Source: JAGHEK01 sp044426235 (GTDB lineage Bacteria > Bacillota > Clostridia > Peptostreptococcales > Peptostreptococcaceae). From it: DNA of 17,484 nucleotides. The translations under genes were made by a program, and so were the position numbers. The stretch covers positions 1 through 17,484 of the forward strand of contig JAWXUS010000028.1 of NCBI GenBank assembly GCA_044426235.1. Direction: 5' to 3'. Under the pieces are notes generated by a model. It made no database searches. It had not been told where the DNA came from and saw nothing but the letters and a program-made list of their open reading frames with translations. Of this stretch, positions 7,301 through 14,709 are shown piece after piece; position 1 is the first letter of the stretch; every line of letters begins with the position of its first letter.

Positions 7301-9591
7301 ATTCCTGACAATACTTCCCTACAATCACCTAAATTAATAAGTTTTAATTTTAATTTAGATCTACCCATATTTCTAAATAAATATTTAAAATGACTTATGA
7401 ATTCGCTTACTTTTTCACTAGTTAACTTTAATACAAAATCCCTAGAACCTTTATATCTATTAAGACTGTAATCAACGTAATAAGACCATTCTGGTGAGTG
7501 GTTTTGGTCCATAACTTTATATAACTTATCTTTTTCTTTATACATATAAGGCATTAAATATTTAGAATTTAATATTTTTAAAATATTATCATTAACTTCT
7601 TCATTTTTCATACTATCATTTATTAATATTTGATAAGCTACATTTATTGGATGAAGAGGAGTTAATAATATCTCTTGAGATCCAAATGATCTATATATAG
7701 TTCCTAATTTCCAAATATCACCTTGAGATTTAGATAGAATTTCTCCATTTGGCATCTGTTCTAAAAATTCAATTACATTTCTTAAATATTCTCTTGAAAG
7801 GATTAATAGCTCATCATCAAAGTATGCTAGACTTGGTAATAAATTATTTTTAGCATAGTAATTTACAAGTTTATCATAAGATTTTTTTATATTTTCTTCT
7901 ATATCTAGTTCAACTTCATAAAAATCTATATAATTATCATAAACTATATATTTAGCACTTGTATCGATAATACTTTTTTCTATTTCCAGATTTTCTTTAA
8001 AATCTTCTCTTGCAAAATATTCACTAGTACCTTGAATCAATTTATTTTCACCTGAATATATAAAACTTTCTTCTTTTTCTCTTTTTAACTTCCAAATCTT
8101 ATTCCCACTTATAGGTCTTATGTCTTCTTTTTGGTTTCTTTTTCCAAGTGTTAAATTAGTGTTATTATATTCTATATTAACTTTTATAAAATCATTTTCT
8201 TCATGAGGCTGTACATCAAAATTTACTTCCATAGTTTCATCACTACTTAATGTTACTGAATTATCAACATTTTTTAAGATTTCTCTAATTTTTAAATTTT
8301 TATCATCGTTTAGAATTATCTTATTTTCATCAGTGTTACTAACTAATAATTGTACTTTAGGTTTTATAATTACTTCATAATTAGATTTTATACTTTTAAA
8401 CATATTTTCTTCGCAATTTACTATACAAATTCTACATTCGCATCTAACAACCTCATCATTATAGATTACTTTAGTAAATGTATTTTCTTTATTATTAGCA
8501 TTTATACTTATAATAGCTTTTTTTCCATTAGCAATTACACCGCTATGTAATTCTGATTTCTTATCTAGTTTTAAATACTTTTGTTTCACATTTATATTAA
8601 ATAAAACTTCTAAATTTATTTGATCTAAATTTTTATTATTAAATACTAATATATTACGCTTTCTACGTTTTGCAGTAGTTTCTCCATCTGGCTTGTCCCA
8701 AATAACAATATTTTCATTTTGTATATTAACATTCTCTATTTCCGCTTTAGTTGTGTTTTCTTTTTTTTCTTTCGACATCTTTACATCTTTATAATTTATT
8801 TCTTGCCAATCATCTTTTTTAAGTTTGTTAACTCCATTTAAATCAAATATCTTTTCAAGCTCTAGTTCAGGATTACCATATTTATGAATTGATTCTATAT
8901 CCATAAATAATTTAGAGTTTTCAATTAATCTTTCTTTAATAGCTTTGTTAGATAAGTTATCTTTTAATCCTTCATCATAAAAAAGACTAAACTCATTATA
9001 TTCTTCTTTTTTTATACTACCTTTATTTAATACATCTAAAATTGCTGAATATTCAAATATAGATGTGTCGTGTTCTAATATATCTTTATTCATTCTATCT
9101 AAAACAAAATTTATAATCTGTTTTTCTTCATTATTTATACTACTCATTGGAACTCTACTTTTTATATCTTTTAATAAAGAAGTTATATGTAGAGGCATTC
9201 CTTCTTTTTTTAGACTTTCAGTACCTCTAACCAAACTATCTAGTGTAGTATTATGAATAAATAATATTGCAACTGATTTAAAATCTATCTCACTCTCATC
9301 TCCTGCTAAATTTCTAAGTCTTATTAGAAAATCATCAGTAGTATTTTTATTTGTACAAGCTATTAAAAGTTCCGTTCCATTAATATCTATACTATACGTT
9401 TTGTATGTTGCACTATGTGAATTATATACAAATTCTTTTATTTTGTTTTCTCTTTTTATTGCATCGTACATTCCAAGTACTTCATCTTCTTTTTCAAACT
9501 GTATATTAAATTTATCTCCACTTTTTATTTTTCTATTTTCAAAATATGTAACTATATTTTTAGATAGATAACTATAAAATTGATCTAACAT
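4318..9591 (-). CDS. dptH: DNA phosphorothioation-dependent restriction protein DptH (ATPase)
   Basis: DptH (DndH) is the very large ATPase/helicase-like subunit of the DptFGH restriction complex, which damages DNA lacking phosphorothioates. With this start it is 1757 residues, in line with the family. The C-terminal third is a HerA/VirB4-like motor: Walker A GTMGTGKTQ near 1413-1421, Walker B MVLVDEAD near 1638-1645, then STQLLSHF. Further upstream are a cysteine cluster (C384, C386, C389, C393), a conserved-looking block WVTFIDPKVDL near 955-968, and D1114/D1115 followed by E1136-V-K1138, which resembles a PD-(D/E)xK nuclease core. An upstream GTG (9612) would add 7 residues. I prefer the ATG at 9591 because GGAG at 9601-9604 lies 9 nt before it. 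It overlaps the end of dptG by 20 bp, so it is probably translationally coupled. The nuclease reading is inference. Confidence 0.92.
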   Translation of the reverse strand: MLDQFYSYLSKNIVTYFENRKIKSGDKFNIQFEKEDEVLGMYDAIKRENKIKEFVYNSHSATYKTYSIDINGTELLIACTNKNTTDDFLIRLRNLAGDESEIDFKSVAILFIHNTTLDSLVRGTESLKKEGMPLHITSLLKDIKSRVPMSSINNEEKQIINFVLDRMNKDILEHDTSIFEYSAILDVLNKGSIKKEEYNEFSLFYDEGLKDNLSNKAIKERLIENSKLFMDIESIHKYGNPELELEKIFDLNGVNKLKKDDWQEINYKDVKMSKEKKENTTKAEIENVNIQNENIVIWDKPDGETTAKRRKRNILVFNNKNLDQINLEVLFNINVKQKYLKLDKKSELHSGVIANGKKAIISINANNKENTFTKVIYNDEVVRCECRICIVNCEENMFKSIKSNYEVIIKPKVQLLVSNTDENKIILNDDKNLKIREILKNVDNSVTLSSDETMEVNFDVQPHEENDFIKVNIEYNNTNLTLGKRNQKEDIRPISGNKIWKLKREKEESFIYSGENKLIQGTSEYFAREDFKENLEIEKSIIDTSAKYIVYDNYIDFYEVELDIEENIKKSYDKLVNYYAKNNLLPSLAYFDDELLILSREYLRNVIEFLEQMPNGEILSKSQGDIWKLGTIYRSFGSQEILLTPLHPINVAYQILINDSMKNEEVNDNILKILNSKYLMPYMYKEKDKLYKVMDQNHSPEWSYYVDYSLNRYKGSRDFVLKLTSEKVSEFISHFKYLFRNMGRSKLKLKLINLGDCREVLSGIFDYYIKEINKYNDINNLISMEIYVYGDKSVINSFEQISMINSIEDIESIVNINSKIKEYSLIDILKIFRQKVNFYNKNKYIDEYEYSHLTLYEMDQDVTINSSSMENINTGINLGGLISGSSSVFLKDSYRTGFGSKFLDKNSNDLLNISAKYNSITKAIGTQDPFDDNLSITTSISDSDKEFLSKIYKSSNWVTFIDPKVDLNFFKNDINVKDLLIIHYSDQYTTSSGYDSITVTRKSDQYQFIIEEFLSSKEVTRIDNDMVSIINNFNAINGDWLLRMISSKSQFPREKISILSAMKISLAYFYHPDIVWVPISLEEILRVSGGTGLSQKDGLFTAKNLTGNNSSYSDDLLLVGIEEINENVQIHFYPVEVKIGENSSSVMDKAIEQANKTANLLKEKLITNEDDENPFLKTIYRNFMMQLVINSVEKMKLYGVWNDQDWDFIVNTEIRTKLLNDDYKINLDLDEYIGKGCVVSFKKDTYFNTNPSNLRNNITVLDLAESQGYNNINSDITKLKESYSSGDSDFNKDNLLINKYKQFNNMNNLGIKLSIDQKSDENSSLDLAKNYYSSNDELENINNVSENIICDEIVYTDETVSTKEENIYIEGDELELNNRQMEIMFGTRKENNKPLIWYPTDTNYTSHTNTGIIGTMGTGKTQFTKSMVTQLHRESVYNVDSKKLGILIFDYKGDYIDDEFVNATDAKVYDLYRLPYNPLSIIIPDRPKPMLPLHTAGTLTETIRSSFNLGIKQKTLLKELIIEAYEQRGIKKGSPDTWNKVAPTINDVCSIYFGREDVKEDSLYAALTNLYDFEIFESDNSKTTNLFDLIDGVTVINLSGYDKSIQNLVVAITLDLFYTQMLVLGESKQENGFRQLNKMVLVDEADNFLSKNFTSIKKILKEGRMFGVGTILSTQLLSHFSTGSNEYQNYISTWIVHNVSDLNNKDVKYIFNTKSKNEEDNIYNKIKSLLKHESLVKVQNDNSPIFIRDKAFWELDK

Positions 9592-10972
9592 ATTGGGCAT
9601 CTCCACTATCACTCTTCTTTTCTATTATATTTAATTTTTCAAATAAATCTATTATTTTACTTTGAGAATCTCGATCAAAATAAATACCTCTTTTTTTGTA
9701 TTCTTCAAATAAATCTTTTAATTTTATTTTCTCTTTGTTTTTCATACTTAACTTAGTTATAAATAATAATTTTTCTTGATTTATGTTTAATGTATAACCT
9801 AATGATCCTCTTCTTTTTAGGTAATCTATTTTACAAAAATCCTCAAAATAAGTTTTATAAGCTCTGTAAAGTTTGTATCGACCTGATTTAGGAGAAGTCA
9901 TAAATTGATAATCTATACATTTAAACAAATCATACATTTCATCTTTTAGTGAGTCATCATATTGATTACTCTTTTTATACTCACTCCAATTAATTCCTGA
10001 TACATTTTTAATGTAGATATCTTTTATGTTTTTTAGACTTTGATAAAAAATATTTCTTTCATTATCATCAAAACTTTCTATTATATTATTCATATCTATG
10101 TAATCAACACCATCTTCAATATTATTTATATTTAATATTTCAAGAGTATTAATATTACTAAATAAGGGTTTTAAATTACTATCTAGCATCTTCCAACCTT
10201 TTATATAGCTTTCTCTAGTTTTTGAAACAGATTCCCAGTCCAAATTAAAATATATTTCCTCTATAGAATGTCTATCTGCATCGAACATTTTAGACATCTT
10301 AATTGCAAATTGCGATATATAAAAGAAATAATAGTAATTAATAAGATTTTCAAATTCTTTCATAAATAATTCATAATCAGTAAGTAAAAAATCTAAATCA
10401 TCTCTAAATAATTTTGATACACTTGGACAAATATTCTTATATTTTTTATCTCTACATTCTATATTCTCTAATTCGGGCAAATTGTTAAGAATTAATATTT
10501 CCATCACATTTCCTGGTTTGTATTCAAAACATTTCCTTATTTTGTCTACATATTCTTTATTTCCTTCTAATAAAACATCATATAAAAATTGAGCTAAATA
10601 CCTATTAAAATTTCCTGTAGTTATTGTGTAGTTAAATAGTTTTGGATGAAATATTTGAATATTATCATTTTTATCAAAAAACATTTCTTTGATAATTAAC
10701 TTTAAAGATTCTTTGTCTTCATAAGTACACTCTACCATACCTACAATTTTGTCTATATCTATTGAATTCTCTACATCTAATTTTTTATTGTATACTAATC
10801 TACAGAATTCACCTATAGAACATTTGAATTTTGATACTTGTTCTTTTTCAGTTTTTCCGTAATTAGTATTATATGGATCTAATAAAATACTTTTTTGTAC
10901 AATATGTGTTAAACCCTTATCTCCTACTCTATATTGTTTTCTAAATGCTTCCTCATTTATAATAAAATTCAT
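9572..10972 (-). CDS. dptG: DNA phosphorothioation-dependent restriction protein DptG
   Basis: DptG (DndG) is the middle subunit of the DptFGH restriction complex; its biochemical role is poorly known. The protein is 466 residues, mostly helical by composition and rich in Asp, Asn, Lys and Tyr. I see no P-loop, signal peptide, membrane segment or clear catalytic motif. The C-terminal part (LKDLFEEYKKRGIYFDRDSQ onward, about 420-466) looks like a small winged-helix-like end, but this is only an impression. Identification rests mainly on its place between a typical DptF and a typical DptH and on its fitting length. GAGG a few nt upstream of the ATG supports the start. The gap to the dptF stop is 10 bp, and the 3' end overlaps dptH. 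Confidence 0.85.
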   Translation of the reverse strand: MNFIINEEAFRKQYRVGDKGLTHIVQKSILLDPYNTNYGKTEKEQVSKFKCSIGEFCRLVYNKKLDVENSIDIDKIVGMVECTYEDKESLKLIIKEMFFDKNDNIQIFHPKLFNYTITTGNFNRYLAQFLYDVLLEGNKEYVDKIRKCFEYKPGNVMEILILNNLPELENIECRDKKYKNICPSVSKLFRDDLDFLLTDYELFMKEFENLINYYYFFYISQFAIKMSKMFDADRHSIEEIYFNLDWESVSKTRESYIKGWKMLDSNLKPLFSNINTLEILNINNIEDGVDYIDMNNIIESFDDNERNIFYQSLKNIKDIYIKNVSGINWSEYKKSNQYDDSLKDEMYDLFKCIDYQFMTSPKSGRYKLYRAYKTYFEDFCKIDYLKRRGSLGYTLNINQEKLLFITKLSMKNKEKIKLKDLFEEYKKRGIYFDRDSQSKIIDLFEKLNIIEKKSDSGDAQYVRSIL

Positions 10973-10982
10973 AATATACCTC

Positions 10983-12767
10983 TTATATTTTCATAAATTC
11001 AAATTGTCCAAATCCTTCAGAATAAACTAACTTATAAACATTATTTTTATTACTATCTCTATCTTCAATATGTACTTCTTTATTTTGAGTTCCTAATTTT
11101 TTAATTTTATCTAGAAACTTAACAAAATTAATATGATCACATTTATCATCTATACTAGGTCTATATCCATTCTTAACTTTCATTAGAAACTTATACAAAT
11201 TAAAATCTATATCTACACTATAACTTTTTGTACTATCTTCATTTTTGTATGATAAAACTAAACTTGGGTTAAATTTTAATAAATCTAAATTATCATTTAT
11301 TTTTAAATTACTTAAATCTGCTAAAATATCAACTTTTTGAGTCATCTGATATTTAGTTTGATTTTTACCTACTAATATATTTATTCTATTATCTGTAACT
11401 TCTCCATCCCATTTATATATAGCTTCTCTTACATCTTTATATAACTCAAATAACCCTTTTTTATCACCCTTATTGAAATAGTATAAGTATTCTATATATT
11501 TAATATAGTCTTTATCATTTAAATCTACTTCTTCTTTAGGTAAAAACTTTAATAACCTTATAAATAAATTTACTAACTTATTTTTAAAGTTTACTTTACT
11601 TATGTTAGTATCTAATTTTATTAATTCATCTTTAATAAAATTATTATTATTTATAATATTACCTAATTTATCATCTTTATTGTAGTTTAAATATTTGCTA
11701 AATATTGAACATATATCATCTGTTAAGGTAAGTTTTATAATTAAATTATCTAGTCCTTTAGAGCTATAATTTATTGGATCTAAATTACTAACAGAATGCG
11801 ATATTTGTGATAAATCTTTATAACTAAATATATTAGATACAAATATTGAATCTAAAAAATCTAAAGAATTCATTTTTGCTATATATATTTCCAATTCATT
11901 TTTATTCTTATTGTCAAGTTCTGTAGTAACTATAAAATCATAAATATAATTCAATAAACTTCTAGTAGACACTATTAATTTATCATTAATCACTGCTTGA
12001 ATAATAATATCTATTAAACTTTTTCTTACAGAACTAATCATTAACATCTCATAGTTTATCTTTATCGGACAACTATAACTAACACTACATTTTAAACAGT
12101 TTTCATTATAACTATTTTTAAATTCATTTTGTTTATCAGTTTGTGTAATCTTATTTATTAAATCATCTATATATTTTGATTCTGTTTTTTCATTATTTAA
12201 TGAATATATATGATAATCACTAAAATTTATAAATTGAAAATGAGAATTTTTATTATAATCATTGTCAGATATATCTGTATTAAGTAAATTTTTCTCTTCA
12301 ACATACTTAATAAGTTTTGTAAAATTATGGTTATATTTAGAATCGATAAAATTACTAAGTGCACCTAAATTTATTGCAAGTATCAATTTTTTATTTGACT
12401 TTTCTATATTATAATCATTAAAATCACTTAAAACATCATTTAATGTATCTATTGAAGTTTTTGAAGGATCAAAACTTTCAGTTGCATCATTATGTATATC
12501 AAATCCACTCATAGTACTTGAATATTTATTCTTTAGATACGATATTATATGTGATTTTCCATCACCAACTCCACCACAAACTAAAATAAGTCTTGAATTA
12601 ATTGACATATATGAATTATCTATTATATTAAGTAATTCATCCTCAACATTTCTTTTAACGTGCATATATGACTTAAATGTACTAAAGTTATTAGTATTTT
12701 CTACAGCTTCTTTTGAAGATTGTTTTAGTTTATTTAAAATATCTATTAAACACTTATTATCTCTCAT
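10983..12767 (-). CDS. dptF: DNA phosphorothioation-dependent restriction protein DptF (P-loop ATPase)
   Basis: DptF (DndF) is the P-loop NTPase subunit of the DptFGH complex that restricts DNA without phosphorothioates. The protein shows Walker A GGVGDGKS at about residues 65-72, within LILVCGGVGDGKSHII, and a cysteine set CLKC-x5-C at C224, C227 and C233 that may bind zinc or an Fe-S cluster. The start used here is the ATG at 12767, with AAAGGAG at 12773-12779 five nt upstream. An upstream in-frame GTG (12806) would add 13 residues, but it lies on a TATAAT promoter-like sequence and lacks a ribosome binding site. It is the first gene of dptF-dptG-dptH, 10 bp ahead of dptG, and it diverges from the gene at 12913. 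The 594-residue length suits the family. Confidence 0.9.
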   Translation of the reverse strand: MRDNKCLIDILNKLKQSSKEAVENTNNFSTFKSYMHVKRNVEDELLNIIDNSYMSINSRLILVCGGVGDGKSHIISYLKNKYSSTMSGFDIHNDATESFDPSKTSIDTLNDVLSDFNDYNIEKSNKKLILAINLGALSNFIDSKYNHNFTKLIKYVEEKNLLNTDISDNDYNKNSHFQFINFSDYHIYSLNNEKTESKYIDDLINKITQTDKQNEFKNSYNENCLKCSVSYSCPIKINYEMLMISSVRKSLIDIIIQAVINDKLIVSTRSLLNYIYDFIVTTELDNKNKNELEIYIAKMNSLDFLDSIFVSNIFSYKDLSQISHSVSNLDPINYSSKGLDNLIIKLTLTDDICSIFSKYLNYNKDDKLGNIINNNNFIKDELIKLDTNISKVNFKNKLVNLFIRLLKFLPKEEVDLNDKDYIKYIEYLYYFNKGDKKGLFELYKDVREAIYKWDGEVTDNRINILVGKNQTKYQMTQKVDILADLSNLKINDNLDLLKFNPSLVLSYKNEDSTKSYSVDIDFNLYKFLMKVKNGYRPSIDDKCDHINFVKFLDKIKKLGTQNKEVHIEDRDSNKNNVYKLVYSEGFGQFEFMKI

Positions 12768-12772
12768 AAAAT

Positions 12773-12779
12773 CTCCTTT
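12773..12779 (-). promoter_or_regulatory. Ribosome binding site fixing the dptF start
   Basis: AAAGGAG on the minus strand, 5 nt before the ATG at 12767-12765. It favours this ATG over the in-frame GTG at 12806, which has no such site. Confidence 0.8.
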
Positions 12780-12797
12780 TGTTACTTTTATACCTAT

Positions 12798-12826
12798 ATT
12801 ATACACATATTTCCCAAAATATTAAA
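12798..12826 (-). promoter_or_regulatory. Candidate promoter of the dptFGH operon
   Basis: An exact TATAAT lies on the minus strand at 12803-12798, about 30 nt before the dptF start. At 17-bp spacing the -35 position holds TTTAAT (12826-12821), a weak match. It would give a short leader and rule out the upstream GTG start. The assignment is tentative because TATAAT is common in this AT-rich DNA. Confidence 0.35.
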
Positions 12827-12849
12827 GACAAATCCTTCACAAAGATAAA

Positions 12850-12878
12850 TTGAAATTTTTCACATAAAATGATATTAT
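12850..12878 (+). promoter_or_regulatory. Promoter of the exported LprI-like gene
   Basis: TTGAAA (12850-12855) and TATTAT (12873-12878) are separated by exactly 17 bp, a good sigma-A type match. The expected start near 12885 leaves a leader of under 30 nt before the AGGGGG ribosome binding site and the ATG at 12913. Confidence 0.6.
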
Positions 12879-12912
12879 TAAATCTAAATAATAAATTATA
12901 TAGGGGGTTTAA

Positions 12913-13746
12913 ATGAACAAAAAAACATTAATAATACTAATTGCGCTACTTTCAGTTGGTGGAATTGGAATGTATCTTGAAGGATCTTCTTCAAATCAGT
13001 CAACTTTATATCAAGAAGATACAAATACTGAAGTATCTAATAAAATAGTATCAAATGATGAAACTATAGAAGATACTACTACAGAAGATGAAATTATAAT
13101 CGAAGAAATTATGGAAGATATTTTTGAAGAGGAAATCAAAGAAGAAGAAGTAAAAGAAGAAACTCCAGAAATTATTGAACCAGAAATTAATTTAAGTAAA
13201 ACTGATAATTATAGAAATAAGTTACTTTCAGTTTATAATAATTCAAGTAACCCATACAAAGATTCAGACGTTATATTAAATGAAATTTATTCAGATTTAA
13301 GAAATGTATTGCCTGCTAATGAAATGGAACTTTTAAAAAATGTTCAACTTGAGTGGATAAAAGAGAAAAGTGGAAAGTCTGATTATGAACTTTATGAAAT
13401 GACTAATATTCGTTGTTATGAACTTTTAGAATTTTTAGATGCAGAAAGTTTCTACATTGGAACTCAATCAAATACAATTTCTCAAGCTAATGAACTTAGT
13501 GAAGATCAAATGAAGGAAATGATTTATCAAAAAATGGGACACGATAGAGATACTATAACTTATTACTACTCTCCAAATGATAATTATGTACCAGAAAATG
13601 ATAGACCAAAGTACTACATATTCCAAGTTAATATGTACTCACCTGAAGATGATTTTGAAGTAACTTATGATTACAATATATTAATAGATAGAGAAACACA
13701 TAAATTATATATGTTAAGTCCTGGAGATGATCTTATTTCTCTATAA
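12913..13746 (+). CDS. Exported or membrane-anchored protein with acidic linker and LprI-like (DUF1311) domain
   Basis: Residues 4-21 are hydrophobic (TLIILIALLSVGGIGMYL), preceded by MNKK: an N-terminal anchor or signal peptide. There is no lipobox cysteine. Residues 50-92 are a highly acidic linker. Residues 100-178 resemble the LprI-like/DUF1311 fold, with LNEIYSDLRNVLP then LKNVQLEWIKEKSG and TNIRCYELLEFL matching the family pattern of 'LNEVYxxL... LKxAQxxWIxxR... C'. LprI-type domains include lysozyme inhibitors, so a role at the cell wall is possible but not shown. The last 80 residues form a separate alpha/beta-looking domain (YYIFQVNMYSPE, then YNILIDRETHKLYML) of the kind found at the end of Firmicute surface lipoproteins. 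AGGGGG precedes the ATG. It diverges from dptF and converges on the YARHG gene; I see no sign that it belongs to the Dnd system. Confidence 0.6.
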   Translation: MNKKTLIILIALLSVGGIGMYLEGSSSNQSTLYQEDTNTEVSNKIVSNDETIEDTTTEDEIIIEEIMEDIFEEEIKEEEVKEETPEIIEPEINLSKTDNYRNKLLSVYNNSSNPYKDSDVILNEIYSDLRNVLPANEMELLKNVQLEWIKEKSGKSDYELYEMTNIRCYELLEFLDAESFYIGTQSNTISQANELSEDQMKEMIYQKMGHDRDTITYYYSPNDNYVPENDRPKYYIFQVNMYSPEDDFEVTYDYNILIDRETHKLYMLSPGDDLISL

Positions 13747-13753
13747 TAAAAAA

Positions 13754-13775
13754 GTAGGAAGAAAATTCTTCCTAC
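13754..13775 (-). terminator. Terminator shared by two convergent genes
   Basis: GTAGGAAGAA (13754-13763) pairs with 13766-13775, a 10-bp stem around a nominal 2-base loop. Leftward it is followed by seven T, so it is a typical terminator for the YARHG gene, whose stop codon (13774-13772) lies inside the stem. Rightward the T-run is interrupted, so it should act more weakly on the gene ending at 13746. Confidence 0.75.
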
Positions 13776-14698
13776 TCAAAACTTTTTATAAATGATATAT
13801 TAGAAATTTCTACATCATTCATACTATTATTTTGTAAGCTAAAATTCGGATTGGGAGTATACCAAGACTTACTTCCAAAATAGTTTTGATATTTTGGACT
13901 TTCAAACATATATCCGTGTCTTGCAAAAATTTCATTTCTTATATATCCAAGTTCCTCAGATGAATATCTTGCTAAATCACTATAATTTAAGTATCTAACA
14001 TTACTATCTGCAATTATATAATCAGAATAGACTTCATAATCTTCTATAATCTCTTCTTCTAAAATTTCATTATTTGAAGTATCATTTGGCACAACTACAA
14101 CTTCATCACTAAAAAATTCCTTATAAAAAGATAGTTTACTAATATCATAATTATATTTTTCTGCTTTTATCATATAATCAAGGCTTAATTCTTTTTCTTC
14201 ATTTTCATATGACTCAATGGATTTTTTTGCATAAACTGATGCGCTCATAGTATCAAAACTAGCTTTTTTAAGTGTATCTTCAAGATATTTTAAATGTTGT
14301 TCAAAATCATCACTACTTTCAATTCTAGCTTGAATTATATGAATTATTCCTTCATTATATTTTACATCAAGTGCATCTTTATAGTATTTTAGTGCATCTT
14401 CAACTGTAACTGCATTTTGTGCTTTTTTAATATTTCTATCATATAATATAGTGTCTTTTGCAAATAAAAGACCAATAAGAATTACTATAACTACACTTAG
14501 CACTATTAAAAGTCTATTATTCTTCTTTTTTTGAGTATAATTAATGTATTCAAGTTCTTTAGTTTGATTAGTATCTTTTGCTAACGAAATACTTGATCCA
14601 TTTTCATCATTTTCGTTAGGTAATACTCTACCACATTCAACACAGTAAGTAGTACTTTCATCTGAATATTCTATATTACATCTCTCACAATATTTCAT
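13772..14698 (-). CDS. Zinc-ribbon, single-TM protein with C-terminal YARHG domain
   Basis: Domain order is clear. An N-terminal zinc ribbon has CxxC pairs at C4/C7 and C19/C22. A low-complexity linker is followed by a basic stretch (KKKNNR) and a TM helix at about 62-81. A helical, TPR-like region spans about 90-195. Then come an acidic linker and a YARHG domain at about 232-305, with the name-giving core ARHGYMF at 259-265 and the usual SWYTP further on. YARHG domains are found outside the cell in many bacteria and are suspected to act at the cell wall or in peptidase-like roles; their function is not settled. The protein probably sits in the membrane with the ribbon inside and YARHG outside. 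It lies 11 nt after the transporter gene with GGGGG at 14705-14709 as ribosome binding site, so the two form an operon. Confidence 0.85.
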   Translation of the reverse strand: MKYCERCNIEYSDESTTYCVECGRVLPNENDENGSSISLAKDTNQTKELEYINYTQKKKNNRLLIVLSVVIVILIGLLFAKDTILYDRNIKKAQNAVTVEDALKYYKDALDVKYNEGIIHIIQARIESSDDFEQHLKYLEDTLKKASFDTMSASVYAKKSIESYENEEKELSLDYMIKAEKYNYDISKLSFYKEFFSDEVVVVPNDTSNNEILEEEIIEDYEVYSDYIIADSNVRYLNYSDLARYSSEELGYIRNEIFARHGYMFESPKYQNYFGSKSWYTPNPNFSLQNNSMNDVEISNISFIKSFE

Positions 14699-14709
14699 AG
14701 AAATCCCCC

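Noticed and set aside
6710..9256. Rightward open frames of 63-101 codons inside dptH
   Set aside because: They are antisense to a clearly coding region and have hydrophobic, unstructured translations without a recognisable start context.
12785..12912. CRISPR or other repeat array near the dptF promoter
   Set aside because: Short AT-rich words such as TTCACA recur, but no regular repeat-spacer pattern exists.
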